From: Verrucomicrobiales bacterium
GTDB taxonomy: Bacteria > Verrucomicrobiota > Verrucomicrobiia > Limisphaerales > JACDHS01
Assembly (NCBI GenBank): GCA_028293445.1
Contig: JAQGOU010000326.1
Coordinates: 1-34,761 of the forward strand
Direction: 5' to 3'
DNA: 34,761 nucleotides
Below are positions 1-8,435 of the stretch, piece after piece. Position 1 is the stretch's first letter. The number at the start of each line of letters is the position of its first letter. Both the position numbers and the translations under genes were made by a program. A model generated the notes under the pieces. It was not told the origin of the DNA and searched no databases. It saw only the letters and a program-made list of their open reading frames with translations.

Positions 1-416
1 TCAATGTTGTTACCGGGTCCAATTATGAAGGCCTGTTTGAAATGCTCGTGAACAAACGATTCGACATTTTTTTGCGAGCGGCGGTGGAGGTCACCGATGA
101 GTATCAACAGCGCAAAGAGAAAATGCCGGAGCTGCACATTGAAGAGAACCTGCTCTTCTATTATCCACTGCCGATGTATTTCTGGTTTTCGAAAACCGAT
201 GAGGGCAAACGCCTGGCGTCACGGGCGGAGCAGGGGATGCGGATGATGATCGAGGACGGGAGCTACGATCAAATTTTCGACAAATATCAACGGAGCAAAA
301 TTGAAGGCCTGCACTTGAAAACGCGCAAGATCTTTAAGATTAACAATCCGTTTCTTGGACCGGAAACGCCGTTCCAAGACAAACGGCTTTGGTTTGATCC
401 GCAGACCTATAAATAG
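1..416 (+). CDS. Periplasmic solute-binding protein, family 3-like (C-terminal part)
   Basis: The frame is open from the first bases (codons from position 3), so the gene begins outside the window and only about 138 C-terminal residues are seen. The Trp/Tyr-rich stretch followed by a long helix (EGKRLASRAEQGMRMMIEDG) and a YDQIFDKY segment is what I expect of the last lobe of family-3 (amino-acid-type) substrate-binding proteins, where a G..D.I..KY motif sits near the C-terminus. The stop lies 23 bases before a membrane histidine kinase on the same strand. The pair may form a ligand-sensing unit, or the protein may be the sensor partner rather than part of a transporter, since no permease is visible. 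The family call comes from fold-level pattern recognition; the specific ligand is unknown. Confidence 0.6.
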   Translation, partial: NVVTGSNYEGLFEMLVNKRFDIFLRAAVEVTDEYQQRKEKMPELHIEENLLFYYPLPMYFWFSKTDEGKRLASRAEQGMRMMIEDGSYDQIFDKYQRSKIEGLHLKTRKIFKINNPFLGPETPFQDKRLWFDPQTYK

Positions 417-439
417 ATATTTAATGGAATAAACTTTTA

Positions 440-2392
440 ATGCTCTCCCGAAAAACATCCGTAGCAACGATCGTCATTATCGCCCTGGTGATAGTGACGA
501 CACTGTTGCTGGGGACGTTTGGGCTGATCAATTATCGCGGGGAGCGGGAGCGAGAATGGACGCAGCTGCGGAATGGGCTTGCGGTAAATGCCGATCAGAT
601 CGCAGCCGGTCTGGCGCTGCCCGTCTGGAATTTTGATCGTCCGCAGATTGATAAAATTCTCGAGAGCACCATGCGGAACGAAGCGATCTACGCCGTTGTC
701 GTGACCCTCGCCGATGCGAAGGGATCCGTCCATGGGTTGGTGAGGGATAATTTCTGGAGAATTGAGAAGATTGTCTCCGAACCCCGCGTGAGCGGACTCC
801 CTCTCGAAGAGCGGAAGATAGTTGTTTCGAGTGGAACCATTGGCACCGTAAAACTCTTTGCCACGACCCAGTTTGTGGAGGCGCAGTTGAAACGGACGTT
901 TGTCTCGACGCTTGCCTACATTCTCGCGCTGGACCTGATTCTGACATTGAGCCTTTATCTGTTGCTCTGGCGCTGGGTTCTCCATCCGCTGAAGAAGGTT
1001 GAGAGTTACGCCGTAGCGGTAAGCTCGGGTAGTGCGAGCGACGGAAATAAACGAGCCAAACCGTTTCATGGTGAACTGGAGAACCTCAGCGCATCCATCG
1101 AAAAAATGGTGCGCCAACTCGAAGAGCGTTACGCAGAACTGCAACGAACGGAAAAAGAATTACAGCGACAGGCAGCGTTCAATGAACTGATGACATCGCT
1201 CCTGTCCAAATTCGCCAGCGCTACCGGTGCTGAGATCGACGGACACATTCGCGAGAGTCTGGAGCAGGTCGGTCGTTTTCTGGGAGGTGAATACGCCTTT
1301 ATCGTCCGCGCTTCCGCCGATCAAAGTTCCTGGAGTGTCGTTTATGAATGGTGTGCGGAGGGAATTGCGAGCCGGTTTCAAAATTATCAAAACGTGCCGA
1401 TGGGAACAGCCGCATGGACTGAGGATCGTATTCGGGCGAATCAATTTGTCATCGCAACTATCGATGAGCTTCCTCCCGAGGCCAATTCGATTCGGGAACG
1501 ATGGAAATCGGAAGGAACGCTGGCGACGGTCCAGGCGCCGTTGCGAGGCCGTGGCGGAAATGTAAACGGTTCCATCGGCCTTTTTTCCTGCACCCACATC
1601 AAGACCTGGGACGAGGCAGATGCCAGGCGGTTGAGGATGTTGGGCGATGCGATCGCAAATACGTTGGAACGAAAGAGCGCAGAAGAGGCGTTGCTGCTGT
1701 CGCGCGAACATCTGCGAGCCCTTTCATCCCGATTACAATCGCTACGCGAAGAGGAGCGCACTCGCATCTCGCGCGAGATTCATGATCATCTTGGGCAGTT
1801 GTTGACTGCGTTAAAACTCGATATGCGGTGGATCGAAAGAAAACTTCCGGGTATTGAAGAAACCGACCTCCGCGTCAGTTTGCTGATCAAACTTAATGCA
1901 GCCCAAAAACTCACCGACGAGACAATTGTTTCCGTGCAGAAGATTGCGTCGGAACTCAGGCCGGGAGTATTGGATCGGTTAGGTTTGGCCGCGGCGCTGG
2001 AAGTCGAAGCGCAGGCATTTCAATCGCGAACCGGGCTCCAGTGCGAATGGAACCTTCCGAAAGACTGCGTCGCGATGCCTCAGGAACAAGCGACGGCGAT
2101 GTTCCGGATTTTTCAGGAAATTCTCACCAACATTGCCCGTCATGCGCAGGCGACGAAGATCTCCGTTTGCCTGAAGCCTGAAGAGAATCAGATGGTGCTG
2201 ACGGTGCGGGATGACGGACGCGGGATGCTGGCCAGCGACATCGACAATGCAAAATCGCTCGGAATTCTCGGGATGCAGGAACGAGCCATGATTCTTGGGG
2301 GCGCGATTGTATTCGATGGCCAGAGCGGAAAAGGAACGACGGTGACAGTGCGGATTCCTTTTGATAGAACTGCGGTACCGCAACATCTATGA
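440..2392 (+). CDS. Membrane sensor histidine kinase, GAF plus HisKA_3 (NarX/DegS type)
   Basis: 650 residues. One membrane segment lies near residues 9-30 and a second near 156-178, bounding a periplasmic sensor region of about 125 residues. A HAMP-like or coiled-coil linker (about 180-250) leads to a GAF-like domain (about 250-415). The dimerisation/phosphoacceptor helix carries ISREIHDHLGQ with His448 as the likely phosphorylated residue. An ATPase domain follows, with an N-box (EILTNIARHAQ, about 558-568) and a G-box (DDGRGM, about 590). The HisKA_3 type normally pairs with REC-LuxR regulators, and exactly such a gene follows with a 4-base ATGA overlap, so the two are almost certainly co-translated cognates. 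It would autophosphorylate on a periplasmic or cytoplasmic cue and pass phosphate to the regulator. The cue itself is unknown; the preceding solute-binding protein is a candidate partner. Confidence 0.93.
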   Translation: MLSRKTSVATIVIIALVIVTTLLLGTFGLINYRGEREREWTQLRNGLAVNADQIAAGLALPVWNFDRPQIDKILESTMRNEAIYAVVVTLADAKGSVHGLVRDNFWRIEKIVSEPRVSGLPLEERKIVVSSGTIGTVKLFATTQFVEAQLKRTFVSTLAYILALDLILTLSLYLLLWRWVLHPLKKVESYAVAVSSGSASDGNKRAKPFHGELENLSASIEKMVRQLEERYAELQRTEKELQRQAAFNELMTSLLSKFASATGAEIDGHIRESLEQVGRFLGGEYAFIVRASADQSSWSVVYEWCAEGIASRFQNYQNVPMGTAAWTEDRIRANQFVIATIDELPPEANSIRERWKSEGTLATVQAPLRGRGGNVNGSIGLFSCTHIKTWDEADARRLRMLGDAIANTLERKSAEEALLLSREHLRALSSRLQSLREEERTRISREIHDHLGQLLTALKLDMRWIERKLPGIEETDLRVSLLIKLNAAQKLTDETIVSVQKIASELRPGVLDRLGLAAALEVEAQAFQSRTGLQCEWNLPKDCVAMPQEQATAMFRIFQEILTNIARHAQATKISVCLKPEENQMVLTVRDDGRGMLASDIDNAKSLGILGMQERAMILGGAIVFDGQSGKGTTVTVRIPFDRTAVPQHL

Positions 2393-3033
2393 AGCAGCCA
2401 ACCAAAAAGATTCTCGTCGCGGATGACCACAGCATCGTGCGCAAGGGATTGAAGGACACTCTCGAGGATGAATTGGGGAATGTGACCATCGGTGAAGCGG
2501 AGAACGGGCGAGAAGTTCTGGATATGGTGCGAAAGGAGAAATGGGATCTTCTGCTTCTGGACATCAACATGGAGGGACGCAGCGGTCTCGAAGTGTTGGA
2601 GGAATTGCGCAAAACTAATCCCAAATTGCCGGTTTTGATTCTGAGCATGTATCCCGAAGAAGAATTGGCCGTGCGCGCTTTAAAGCAAGGCGCCGCGGGA
2701 TATCTCAGCAAACGACGGGCGTCCGAGGAAATGGTCGATGCCGTTAAAAAGGTTCTCGCGGGCGGGCGCTACATCAGCGCGACGGTCGCGGAGAAACTTG
2801 CGGCCGATTTGCAGCGTGAGTCGCAGCAGCCGTTGCATGAATCTCTGTCCAATCGCGAATTCCAGGTGATGCGAATGATCGCGATGGGGCGTTCCCTAAA
2901 AGAGATTGGCGTCGAGTTATCAATCAGCGCAAAAACGGTGGGGACCTATCACACGCGGCTTTTTCAGAAGATGGGGATGAACAGCGATATCGAGCTGACC
3001 CGCTACGCGTTGATCAATAAATTAGTCGATTAA
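2389..3033 (+). CDS. NarL/FixJ-family response regulator (REC + LuxR-type HTH)
   Basis: 214 residues. The receiver domain shows the acidic pair D12-D13, the phosphoacceptor D58 in LLLLDINMEGRSG and the conserved Lys in GYLSKR (about 108). The C-terminal part is a LuxR/GerE helix-turn-helix with LSNREFQVMRMIAMG and the recognition region EIGVELSISAKTVGTYH. The start codon overlaps the kinase stop by four bases, indicating translational coupling. Family knowledge predicts that phosphorylation promotes dimerisation and promoter binding. Target genes are not identifiable here. A small stem-loop with a short T tract just downstream may end the transcript. Confidence 0.95.
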   Translation: MKQPTKKILVADDHSIVRKGLKDTLEDELGNVTIGEAENGREVLDMVRKEKWDLLLLDINMEGRSGLEVLEELRKTNPKLPVLILSMYPEEELAVRALKQGAAGYLSKRRASEEMVDAVKKVLAGGRYISATVAEKLAADLQRESQQPLHESLSNREFQVMRMIAMGRSLKEIGVELSISAKTVGTYHTRLFQKMGMNSDIELTRYALINKLVD

Positions 3034-3049
3034 AGTTCTTCAGATTCCT

Positions 3050-3068
3050 TCGCGCACGACGCGATTTT
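3050..3068 (+). terminator. Possible weak intrinsic terminator after the LuxR-type regulator
   Basis: A 5-bp stem (TCGCG / CGCGA) with a 5-nt loop is followed by four T residues, 17 bases after the regulator stop. The stem is short and the T tract minimal, so this could be chance. Confidence 0.3.
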
Positions 3069-3194
3069 CGTAGATTCAGTTGCTGCACATTGTAAGCCAC
3101 AGGCTGACAGCAATTCCCTCTCAGGCTTACGCAACATCGCGCTTCGGGCTCAATCGCCGCATCCGGTTTTCTTCCTTAACTTGTGTGCAGTTAA

Positions 3195-3626
3195 ATGAAC
3201 ACAGGTAAAAAACTTCGAGTAGTGCTGGTGGATGACTCTTCCATCTTTCGTGAGCGCATAGCGGCGCTCATCTCTGTCTTGCCGGGCGTTGAAATCGTCG
3301 GGCAGGCTCCGGATGCCCTGAGCGGATTGGCTTTCGCGCAAGCGTTTCGCCCTGACGTGATGGTGTTGGATATCAACTTGCCGGGTGCAAGCGGTATCGA
3401 ACTTCTGAAGGCAGTTAAAGGCCACACTTACCCCCCGCTGGTGATCATGCTCACCAACCACAATGAATCGCAGTTGCGTGACAAGTGTTTTGAGCTGGGC
3501 GCGGAGTTTTACTTTTACAAACCAGAGGAGTTTGAAAAAGCGGTCGAGGTCTGCCGTGACCTGGGTGAGCGTCGGTTTAACTCCGCATCGGCAAAGGGCC
3601 CCCGAGATGAATCCCGCAGGAACTAA
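3195..3626 (+). CDS. Single-domain response regulator (receiver only)
   Basis: 143 residues, essentially only a receiver domain: acidic pair D13-D14, phosphoacceptor D59 in VMVLDINLPGASG, Thr in MLTNHN, and Lys in YFYKPEEF. There is no DNA-binding or enzymatic output domain; the last 20 residues are a polar tail. It is followed after 4 bases by a PAS histidine kinase that lacks its own receiver, so this protein is the natural phosphoacceptor partner. Receiver-only proteins usually act by protein-protein contact (CheY-like) or as a phosphorelay intermediate. The 160-base leader upstream contains a split inverted repeat (3079-3135). Confidence 0.92.
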   Translation: MNTGKKLRVVLVDDSSIFRERIAALISVLPGVEIVGQAPDALSGLAFAQAFRPDVMVLDINLPGASGIELLKAVKGHTYPPLVIMLTNHNESQLRDKCFELGAEFYFYKPEEFEKAVEVCRDLGERRFNSASAKGPRDESRRN

Positions 3627-3630
3627 GATC

Positions 3631-5553
3631 ATGAACGCACCTTTAAATCCAGAGGCGAATCGGCCTGGAAATTTTTCGCAGTTTACCTTTCCTCCATCGA
3701 CTCCGCCTGCCGCAGGAGTTTACGGCGAGAGGCATTTGCATTCATTGATTGAGAATGTATCCGACATCGTTGCGGTTTTGAATGACGAGGGATTTGTCCG
3801 CTACGTCAGCCCATCGGTCGAGCGGATCCTCGGATATAGACCGCAAGATATCGTTGGGACAAATGCCTTTGACCTGATTCACCTGGACGATTTGTTGGCT
3901 GCCAAGACGTCTTTTGTCCAGGCCTTGTTGAACCCCGGTCAATCCAGTGGTCTCGTCCCGGTGCGCACCCGTTACCAGGACGGTTCTTGGGGACATATGG
4001 AGGCGATTGGCAAAAGTCTGCCTGACGCGTTGGGGCAACTTATCGTAGTCCTGAGCCTGCGCGATATTACTTCCCGAAAAGAAGCGGAAGCGGCTTTGCA
4101 ACGTTCTGAATACAAGCTCCGACTGCACTCCGAGCAAACACGAATGGCCCTGATCGAGTGGGATACGGAATTTAGAATTACGGGCTGGAATGCGGCTGCG
4201 GAAAAAATGTTTGGTTACACTGCCGATGAAGTCGTTGGCAAGACAGGCGGCATGATCGTGCCGGAGAGCTCTAAAGGGCTCGTCAGAGAGATCGGTCGTG
4301 ACCTGCTCCTCGGGCAGGGTGGCGAACGGATGACGAACGAAAATCTTACGCGGGATGGCCGTAAAATTATTTGCGACTGGTGCAATACGCCGCTCCTGAC
4401 GGCAGAGGGTAAAGTGATCGGAATTATTTCCCTGGTGGAAGACGTGACGGAACGCCAGGTGATGGCGGAACAGATGCGTGAACAGGCCAGCCTCTTGGAC
4501 CTAGCGCAGGACGCGATTCTCGTGTGGGATTTAGAGCAACGGATTAAATATTGGAACAAGAGTGCCGAGAGACTTTATGGGTGGATGACGGACGAAGTAA
4601 TTGGACAACAAGTATCCACATTCCTGTTTCCCAAGAAGACCAGTTTCCAGGCGGCGTTGATTACGTTGATGGAAAAGGGCGAGTGGAGCGGGGAACTTGT
4701 GCAGACCGCGAAATCTGGCAAGGAGATTTTCGTCAGCAGTCGATGGACTTTGGTGAAGAACTCCCAGGGCAGGGCGAAATCCGTGTTGGTCATCAACACC
4801 GATATCACCGAGAAAAAGCAGTTGCAGGCGCATTTTCTACGCGCGCAACGAATCGAGAGTCTCGGAACGCTGGCCAGCGGCATCGCACATGATCTCAACA
4901 ATATCTTCGCTCCCATTTTGATGATTACACCCATGCTGCGGAGTGAACTGAAGCGTAGTGAGGCATTGGCTCGATTGGATACTTTGGAATCGAGCGCGTT
5001 GCATGGAGTGGAGATTGTGAAACAAATCCTCACCTTCTCTCGTGGCCTCAAGACCGGAAAGGAGCCGATCCAGATGCATCAGCTCATGGAAGGATTTGCG
5101 CGGTTGATTCGCGAAGTATTCCCGAAGTCTATTACTCTTCATTTTACAATCCCGAAGGATCTCTGGGTGGTAAACGGCAATGCCACGGAGTTGCACCAGG
5201 TGCTCATGAATTTATTCATCAATGCACGCGACGCCATGCCGAGCGGCGGCGTTTTAACGCTCATCGCAACAAATATCATTCTCAACGAGGAGACGGCTCC
5301 CAGGATCGTGAATGCCAGGCCCGGCCGTTATGTCTCCTGGCAGGTGTCCGATACCGGCGTCGGTATTCCGCCCGAAAACATGGCGCGAATTTTCGATCCG
5401 TTTTTCAGCACCAAAGAACAGGCCAAAGGCACCGGCCTCGGACTCTCCATCATGCATGGGATTATCAATAACCATGACGGCTGTATCGAAGTTCAAAGCC
5501 GGGAAATGCAAGGCACTGAATTTAAAATCTATCTGCCTGCCAGCAACGCGTGA
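3631..5553 (+). CDS. Soluble sensor histidine kinase with three PAS domains (NtrB-like core)
   Basis: 640 residues from the chosen start. I prefer ATG 3631 because AGGA lies 9 bases upstream and it starts just after the preceding stop; an in-frame ATG at 3607 and longer forms would overlap the receiver gene. There are no membrane segments. Three PAS domains are visible: one with SDIVAVLNDEGFVRYVSPS, one with RITGWNAAAEKMFGY, and one with DAILVWDLEQRIKYWN. The kinase core has His420 in ASGIAHDLNNIF, an N-box HQVLMNLFINARDAMP, a G1 box DTGVGIPPE, an F-box IFDPFFSTK and GTGLGLSI. It ends after the ATPase domain without the receiver found in many hybrid relatives. It probably works with the receiver-only protein just upstream. 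Signals are unknown; PAS domains often bind small ligands or cofactors. Confidence 0.92.
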   Translation: MNAPLNPEANRPGNFSQFTFPPSTPPAAGVYGERHLHSLIENVSDIVAVLNDEGFVRYVSPSVERILGYRPQDIVGTNAFDLIHLDDLLAAKTSFVQALLNPGQSSGLVPVRTRYQDGSWGHMEAIGKSLPDALGQLIVVLSLRDITSRKEAEAALQRSEYKLRLHSEQTRMALIEWDTEFRITGWNAAAEKMFGYTADEVVGKTGGMIVPESSKGLVREIGRDLLLGQGGERMTNENLTRDGRKIICDWCNTPLLTAEGKVIGIISLVEDVTERQVMAEQMREQASLLDLAQDAILVWDLEQRIKYWNKSAERLYGWMTDEVIGQQVSTFLFPKKTSFQAALITLMEKGEWSGELVQTAKSGKEIFVSSRWTLVKNSQGRAKSVLVINTDITEKKQLQAHFLRAQRIESLGTLASGIAHDLNNIFAPILMITPMLRSELKRSEALARLDTLESSALHGVEIVKQILTFSRGLKTGKEPIQMHQLMEGFARLIREVFPKSITLHFTIPKDLWVVNGNATELHQVLMNLFINARDAMPSGGVLTLIATNIILNEETAPRIVNARPGRYVSWQVSDTGVGIPPENMARIFDPFFSTKEQAKGTGLGLSIMHGIINNHDGCIEVQSREMQGTEFKIYLPASNA

Positions 5554-5595
5554 ACAGGCCCGCTTCTTTTCAATCTTTTTTAAAATACTAAATAA

Positions 5596-6450
5596 ATGCA
5601 CAAGAATCCTTTTTATACCGCTATGCGAGTCACCATTATAGCGTGGTCCACTACCAGTTGGAGCGTCGACATTAAGGCGCAGACGCCCGCGCCAATACCC
5701 GAAACCGTCGCCTATAAAACAGGCGACACCATTCTGAAGGCTTACATTTACCGTCCGGAAGGTGAGGGCCCGTTTCCTGCCATCGTCTGGCAACACGGCA
5801 GTCCCAAGCCGTTAATGGAATCAGGTCCTGTATCGCGGTTCGATGCCCTCGCCGCGTTGTGCGTCAGCAATGGGTACGTTTTGTTTATTCCAGATCGCAT
5901 TCATCGCAATATCTATTTTAGAACTCTCGCCGACCGAATCTCTGGAAGTGTTGCGTCGCCCGAAAAGGAATTCGTTTTCCGGCACGCTCTAGAACAGCTG
6001 GAAGAAAATCATCAGGTTTCAATCGACGCTCTGGAATGGCTCAAAGGGCAGGGATACGTGGATGAAAATCGCATTGTCATGTCGGGATATTCCATGGGAT
6101 CAGTGCAAACGCTTTACGAGGCGAAAAAGCACCTGGGCGTTCGCGCCTACATTCCGTTCACGCTTCCTTCGAGCACCTGGGGCGGAAGCGAGCAACTTCA
6201 GGATCTGATGGTGGAAAGTGTCAAAGCCGCCGATGCCCCGATCCTTTTGATCCAGGCACAAAACGATTACAATCTCCGCGCGAGCGAGGCACGGGGAAAA
6301 GATTTCGCGCAAAAAGGACCGCCGAACGGTTTGAAAATCTATCCCCCGTACGGCAAGACGCAGAAGGACGCGAATCTTTTTGTCCTCACCGGTTGCGAAG
6401 TCTGGGGGCAGGATGTTTTCACGTTCATCCAGGCCGCCGTCCAACCGTAA
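5596..6450 (+). CDS. Dienelactone hydrolase-like alpha/beta hydrolase, His position altered
   Basis: 284 residues with a poorly resolved N-terminus; an internal Met9 could begin a weak signal peptide ending near KAQT. The fold is recognisable: strand VWQHGSP, the nucleophile elbow GYSMGS (GxSxG), and an Asp in LIQAQNDYN matching the acid of the triad. In this family the catalytic His normally sits in an (A/G)H.F motif near the end, before a W..DV..F segment. Here the matching stretch reads KDANLFVLTG...WGQDVFTF, with Asn at the expected His position. Either the triad is completed elsewhere or the protein is catalytically altered. No strong ribosome-binding site is seen. It converges on the PhoH gene with only 13 bases between stops. 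Confidence 0.75.
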   Translation: MHKNPFYTAMRVTIIAWSTTSWSVDIKAQTPAPIPETVAYKTGDTILKAYIYRPEGEGPFPAIVWQHGSPKPLMESGPVSRFDALAALCVSNGYVLFIPDRIHRNIYFRTLADRISGSVASPEKEFVFRHALEQLEENHQVSIDALEWLKGQGYVDENRIVMSGYSMGSVQTLYEAKKHLGVRAYIPFTLPSSTWGGSEQLQDLMVESVKAADAPILLIQAQNDYNLRASEARGKDFAQKGPPNGLKIYPPYGKTQKDANLFVLTGCEVWGQDVFTFIQAAVQP

Positions 6451-6463
6451 CTCGTTTTCGGAT

Positions 6464-7771
6464 TTAGAGAATATTAGCAGCCAATTCGGCCAGCTCGGAG
6501 CGTTCGCCCCGTTGCAGTTCGATATGGGCGGCAATCGGATATTCGCGGAACTTGCTCACGACGTAATTGAATCCGTTCGAGGAAGAATCCACGTAAGGAT
6601 TGTCGATTTGCCACGGATCGCCCGTGAAGATTAATTTCGTTCCCATGCCGACACGCGTGATGATTGTCTTCGCTTCGAGCGGCGTGAGATTTTGCGCTTC
6701 ATCGATAATCATGAACTGATTCGCAATGCTGCGTCCGCGGATGTAGCTGAGCGCTTCCACGGTGATCGTCCCGTTGCGCATCAAATCGGCACTGCGACGA
6801 TGTTCCTGGCCCATGTTCAGGTCGCTCAATAATTCGAGAGCGTCATGAATCGGTTGCATCCAGGGCGCAAGTTTCTCTTCCAAGGAACCGGGAAGGAATC
6901 CCAGTTCTTTGCCCATCGAAATGGTTGGGCGCGCCACGACGACCCGGCGGTATTCACGATCATTGGCGGTGCGCTTGAGTCCAGCGGCCATCGCCATAAG
7001 CGTTTTGCCCGTGCCAGCTTTGCCCATGAGAGTGACGAGCTTGATGCGATCGTCGAGCAACGCGTCGAAACCAAAATGTTGTTCACGATTGCGCGGCTTG
7101 ATTCCCCAGACGCCATCGCGCACTTCGAGAATCGGAATCAACTTCTTGCCTGTCGGATCTACCTTGGTAAGAGCGGTGCGCTTGGGATTTCCTTCTTCGA
7201 CGAGGGTGCAATATTCGTTCGGGAAATATTTCTTGCCCGGAGGCAGTTCCATTTCGCCATCGGAACGGAACTTGGCAATTTGCGCGGCCGACACCGTCTT
7301 CTCGATCATCCCGCTATAAAGATCCGTCAGGAAAACGCGATCGGTCTCATAATCTTCGGCGTCGAGGCCAAGGGCATCGGCTTTAACGCGGAGATTGATG
7401 TCTTTGCTTACCAGAACGGTCTTGATGCGTGGGCTCGCTTTTTGAATCGACATCGCCATCGAGACGATGCGGCTGTCGACGGTGTTATTGCCGAACACAG
7501 TCATACTGGAGTCGTTCTTCTCGCGAAAGGCGATGCGAAGTTTGCCGCCGTTCGGAAGCTTGACCCCTTTGGCTAGTTGTCCTTTGCCACGGAGTGAATC
7601 CAGGGTGCGCGAGACTGCGCGCGCGTTCTGGCCCAGCTCAGAGGATTCCCGTTTGAAGCGATCGATCTCTTCGATTACTTCAATCGGGATGATGACATTG
7701 TTGTCTTCAAAGTTAAGGATTGATTCTGGATCGTGGAGGAGAACGTTAGTATCAAGAACGTAGTTTTTCAC
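6464..7771 (-). CDS. PhoH-family ATPase with N-terminal PIN domain (PhoH2 type)
   Basis: 435 residues. The N-terminal PIN nuclease domain begins at the first residues (YVLDTNVLLHDPES, acidic residue D7), with a later acidic site VDSRIVSM. The C-terminal PhoH ATPase domain has a Walker A at 250-257 (GKAGTGKT) and a Walker B-like IIDEAQNLTP at about 355-363. PIN-PhoH fusions are known as RNA helicase/ribonucleases of the PhoH2 group, so an ATP-dependent RNA-degrading role is expected. The start lies inside the end of the upstream GST-like gene (20-base overlap), which suggests coupled translation. It is the last gene of a three-gene minus-strand operon. Confidence 0.94.
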   Translation of the reverse strand: MKNYVLDTNVLLHDPESILNFEDNNVIIPIEVIEEIDRFKRESSELGQNARAVSRTLDSLRGKGQLAKGVKLPNGGKLRIAFREKNDSSMTVFGNNTVDSRIVSMAMSIQKASPRIKTVLVSKDINLRVKADALGLDAEDYETDRVFLTDLYSGMIEKTVSAAQIAKFRSDGEMELPPGKKYFPNEYCTLVEEGNPKRTALTKVDPTGKKLIPILEVRDGVWGIKPRNREQHFGFDALLDDRIKLVTLMGKAGTGKTLMAMAAGLKRTANDREYRRVVVARPTISMGKELGFLPGSLEEKLAPWMQPIHDALELLSDLNMGQEHRRSADLMRNGTITVEALSYIRGRSIANQFMIIDEAQNLTPLEAKTIITRVGMGTKLIFTGDPWQIDNPYVDSSSNGFNYVVSKFREYPIAAHIELQRGERSELAELAANIL

Positions 7772-8435
7772 GTAAGGTTGAGTTTTTAATTTTAGACATG
7801 CGTGCGAACCACTCGCTTATACGAGTGTGCAAAGTTGGTAACTGATAATGTCCGGAATACAAAAAGTTTCCGAGCATACCATATAAATCGAAATCAACAA
7901 AACGCGGTTGCTGGTCCAGGAGGAACGGTCGCGTGATGAGCATCTGTTCGAAAGGCATCAGTTTCTGCGCGAGTTGTTCCAGCAGGAGTTGTTGTTGCTC
8001 GCGCCAATGATCGATGCAGTGACGTCCGAATTTCCGTTCTTTGAAGCGGATGAATTCCAACTGATCCGCTTTGCGAACGAACTCGCGGAAATGAATGTCG
8101 TTGAGCCGAAAGGTTAATCCTTCCACATCGCCTTCGATGTCGTTCCAGAGAAGATTCTGGAGTCCACGCCACTCGGAGGGAAAAAGTCCCAGCTGAAATT
8201 TTTGATCGAGATACTTGGCGACGACTTGCGAATCATTATCCATCTCGAAGATCACTGTGCGACCATCCCGCACGACTGGCACCTGGTAATAACGTTCCTT
8301 CGTCATTTTCCAGATGAGCGAACGATCGTTGACGCTCGGAAGATTGGTGGTTTTAAACGGGATTCCGGAAAATTCCAGAATTCGCCGCTGCACGATGCAG
8401 AAGGGACTCCAGGGGAACTGAATCAGTTCAATCAT
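7752..8435 (-). CDS. Glutathione S-transferase-like protein
   Basis: 227 residues. The N-terminus has the thioredoxin-fold look of GSTs: IQFPWSPFC near residues 4-12, then a betaalpha unit and the cis-Pro segment YQVPVV, followed by IFEMDNDSQVVAKYLDQKF where the GST E(S/N) motif contacts glutathione. The C-terminal half is all-helical. It overlaps the upstream gene by 4 bases (ATGA) and the downstream PhoH gene by 20 bases, so the three form one translationally coupled operon. Enzymatic activity is plausible but unproven; GST-like proteins also act as stress or scaffold factors. No signal peptide is present, so it is probably cytoplasmic. Confidence 0.72.
   Translation of the reverse strand: MIELIQFPWSPFCIVQRRILEFSGIPFKTTNLPSVNDRSLIWKMTKERYYQVPVVRDGRTVIFEMDNDSQVVAKYLDQKFQLGLFPSEWRGLQNLLWNDIEGDVEGLTFRLNDIHFREFVRKADQLEFIRFKERKFGRHCIDHWREQQQLLLEQLAQKLMPFEQMLITRPFLLDQQPRFVDFDLYGMLGNFLYSGHYQLPTLHTRISEWFARMSKIKNSTLREKLRS

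Noticed and set aside
437-1144. Long minus-strand ORFs inside the kinase and other plus-strand genes
   Set aside because: They mirror the real gene in antisense frames, show low-complexity composition and have no domain features.
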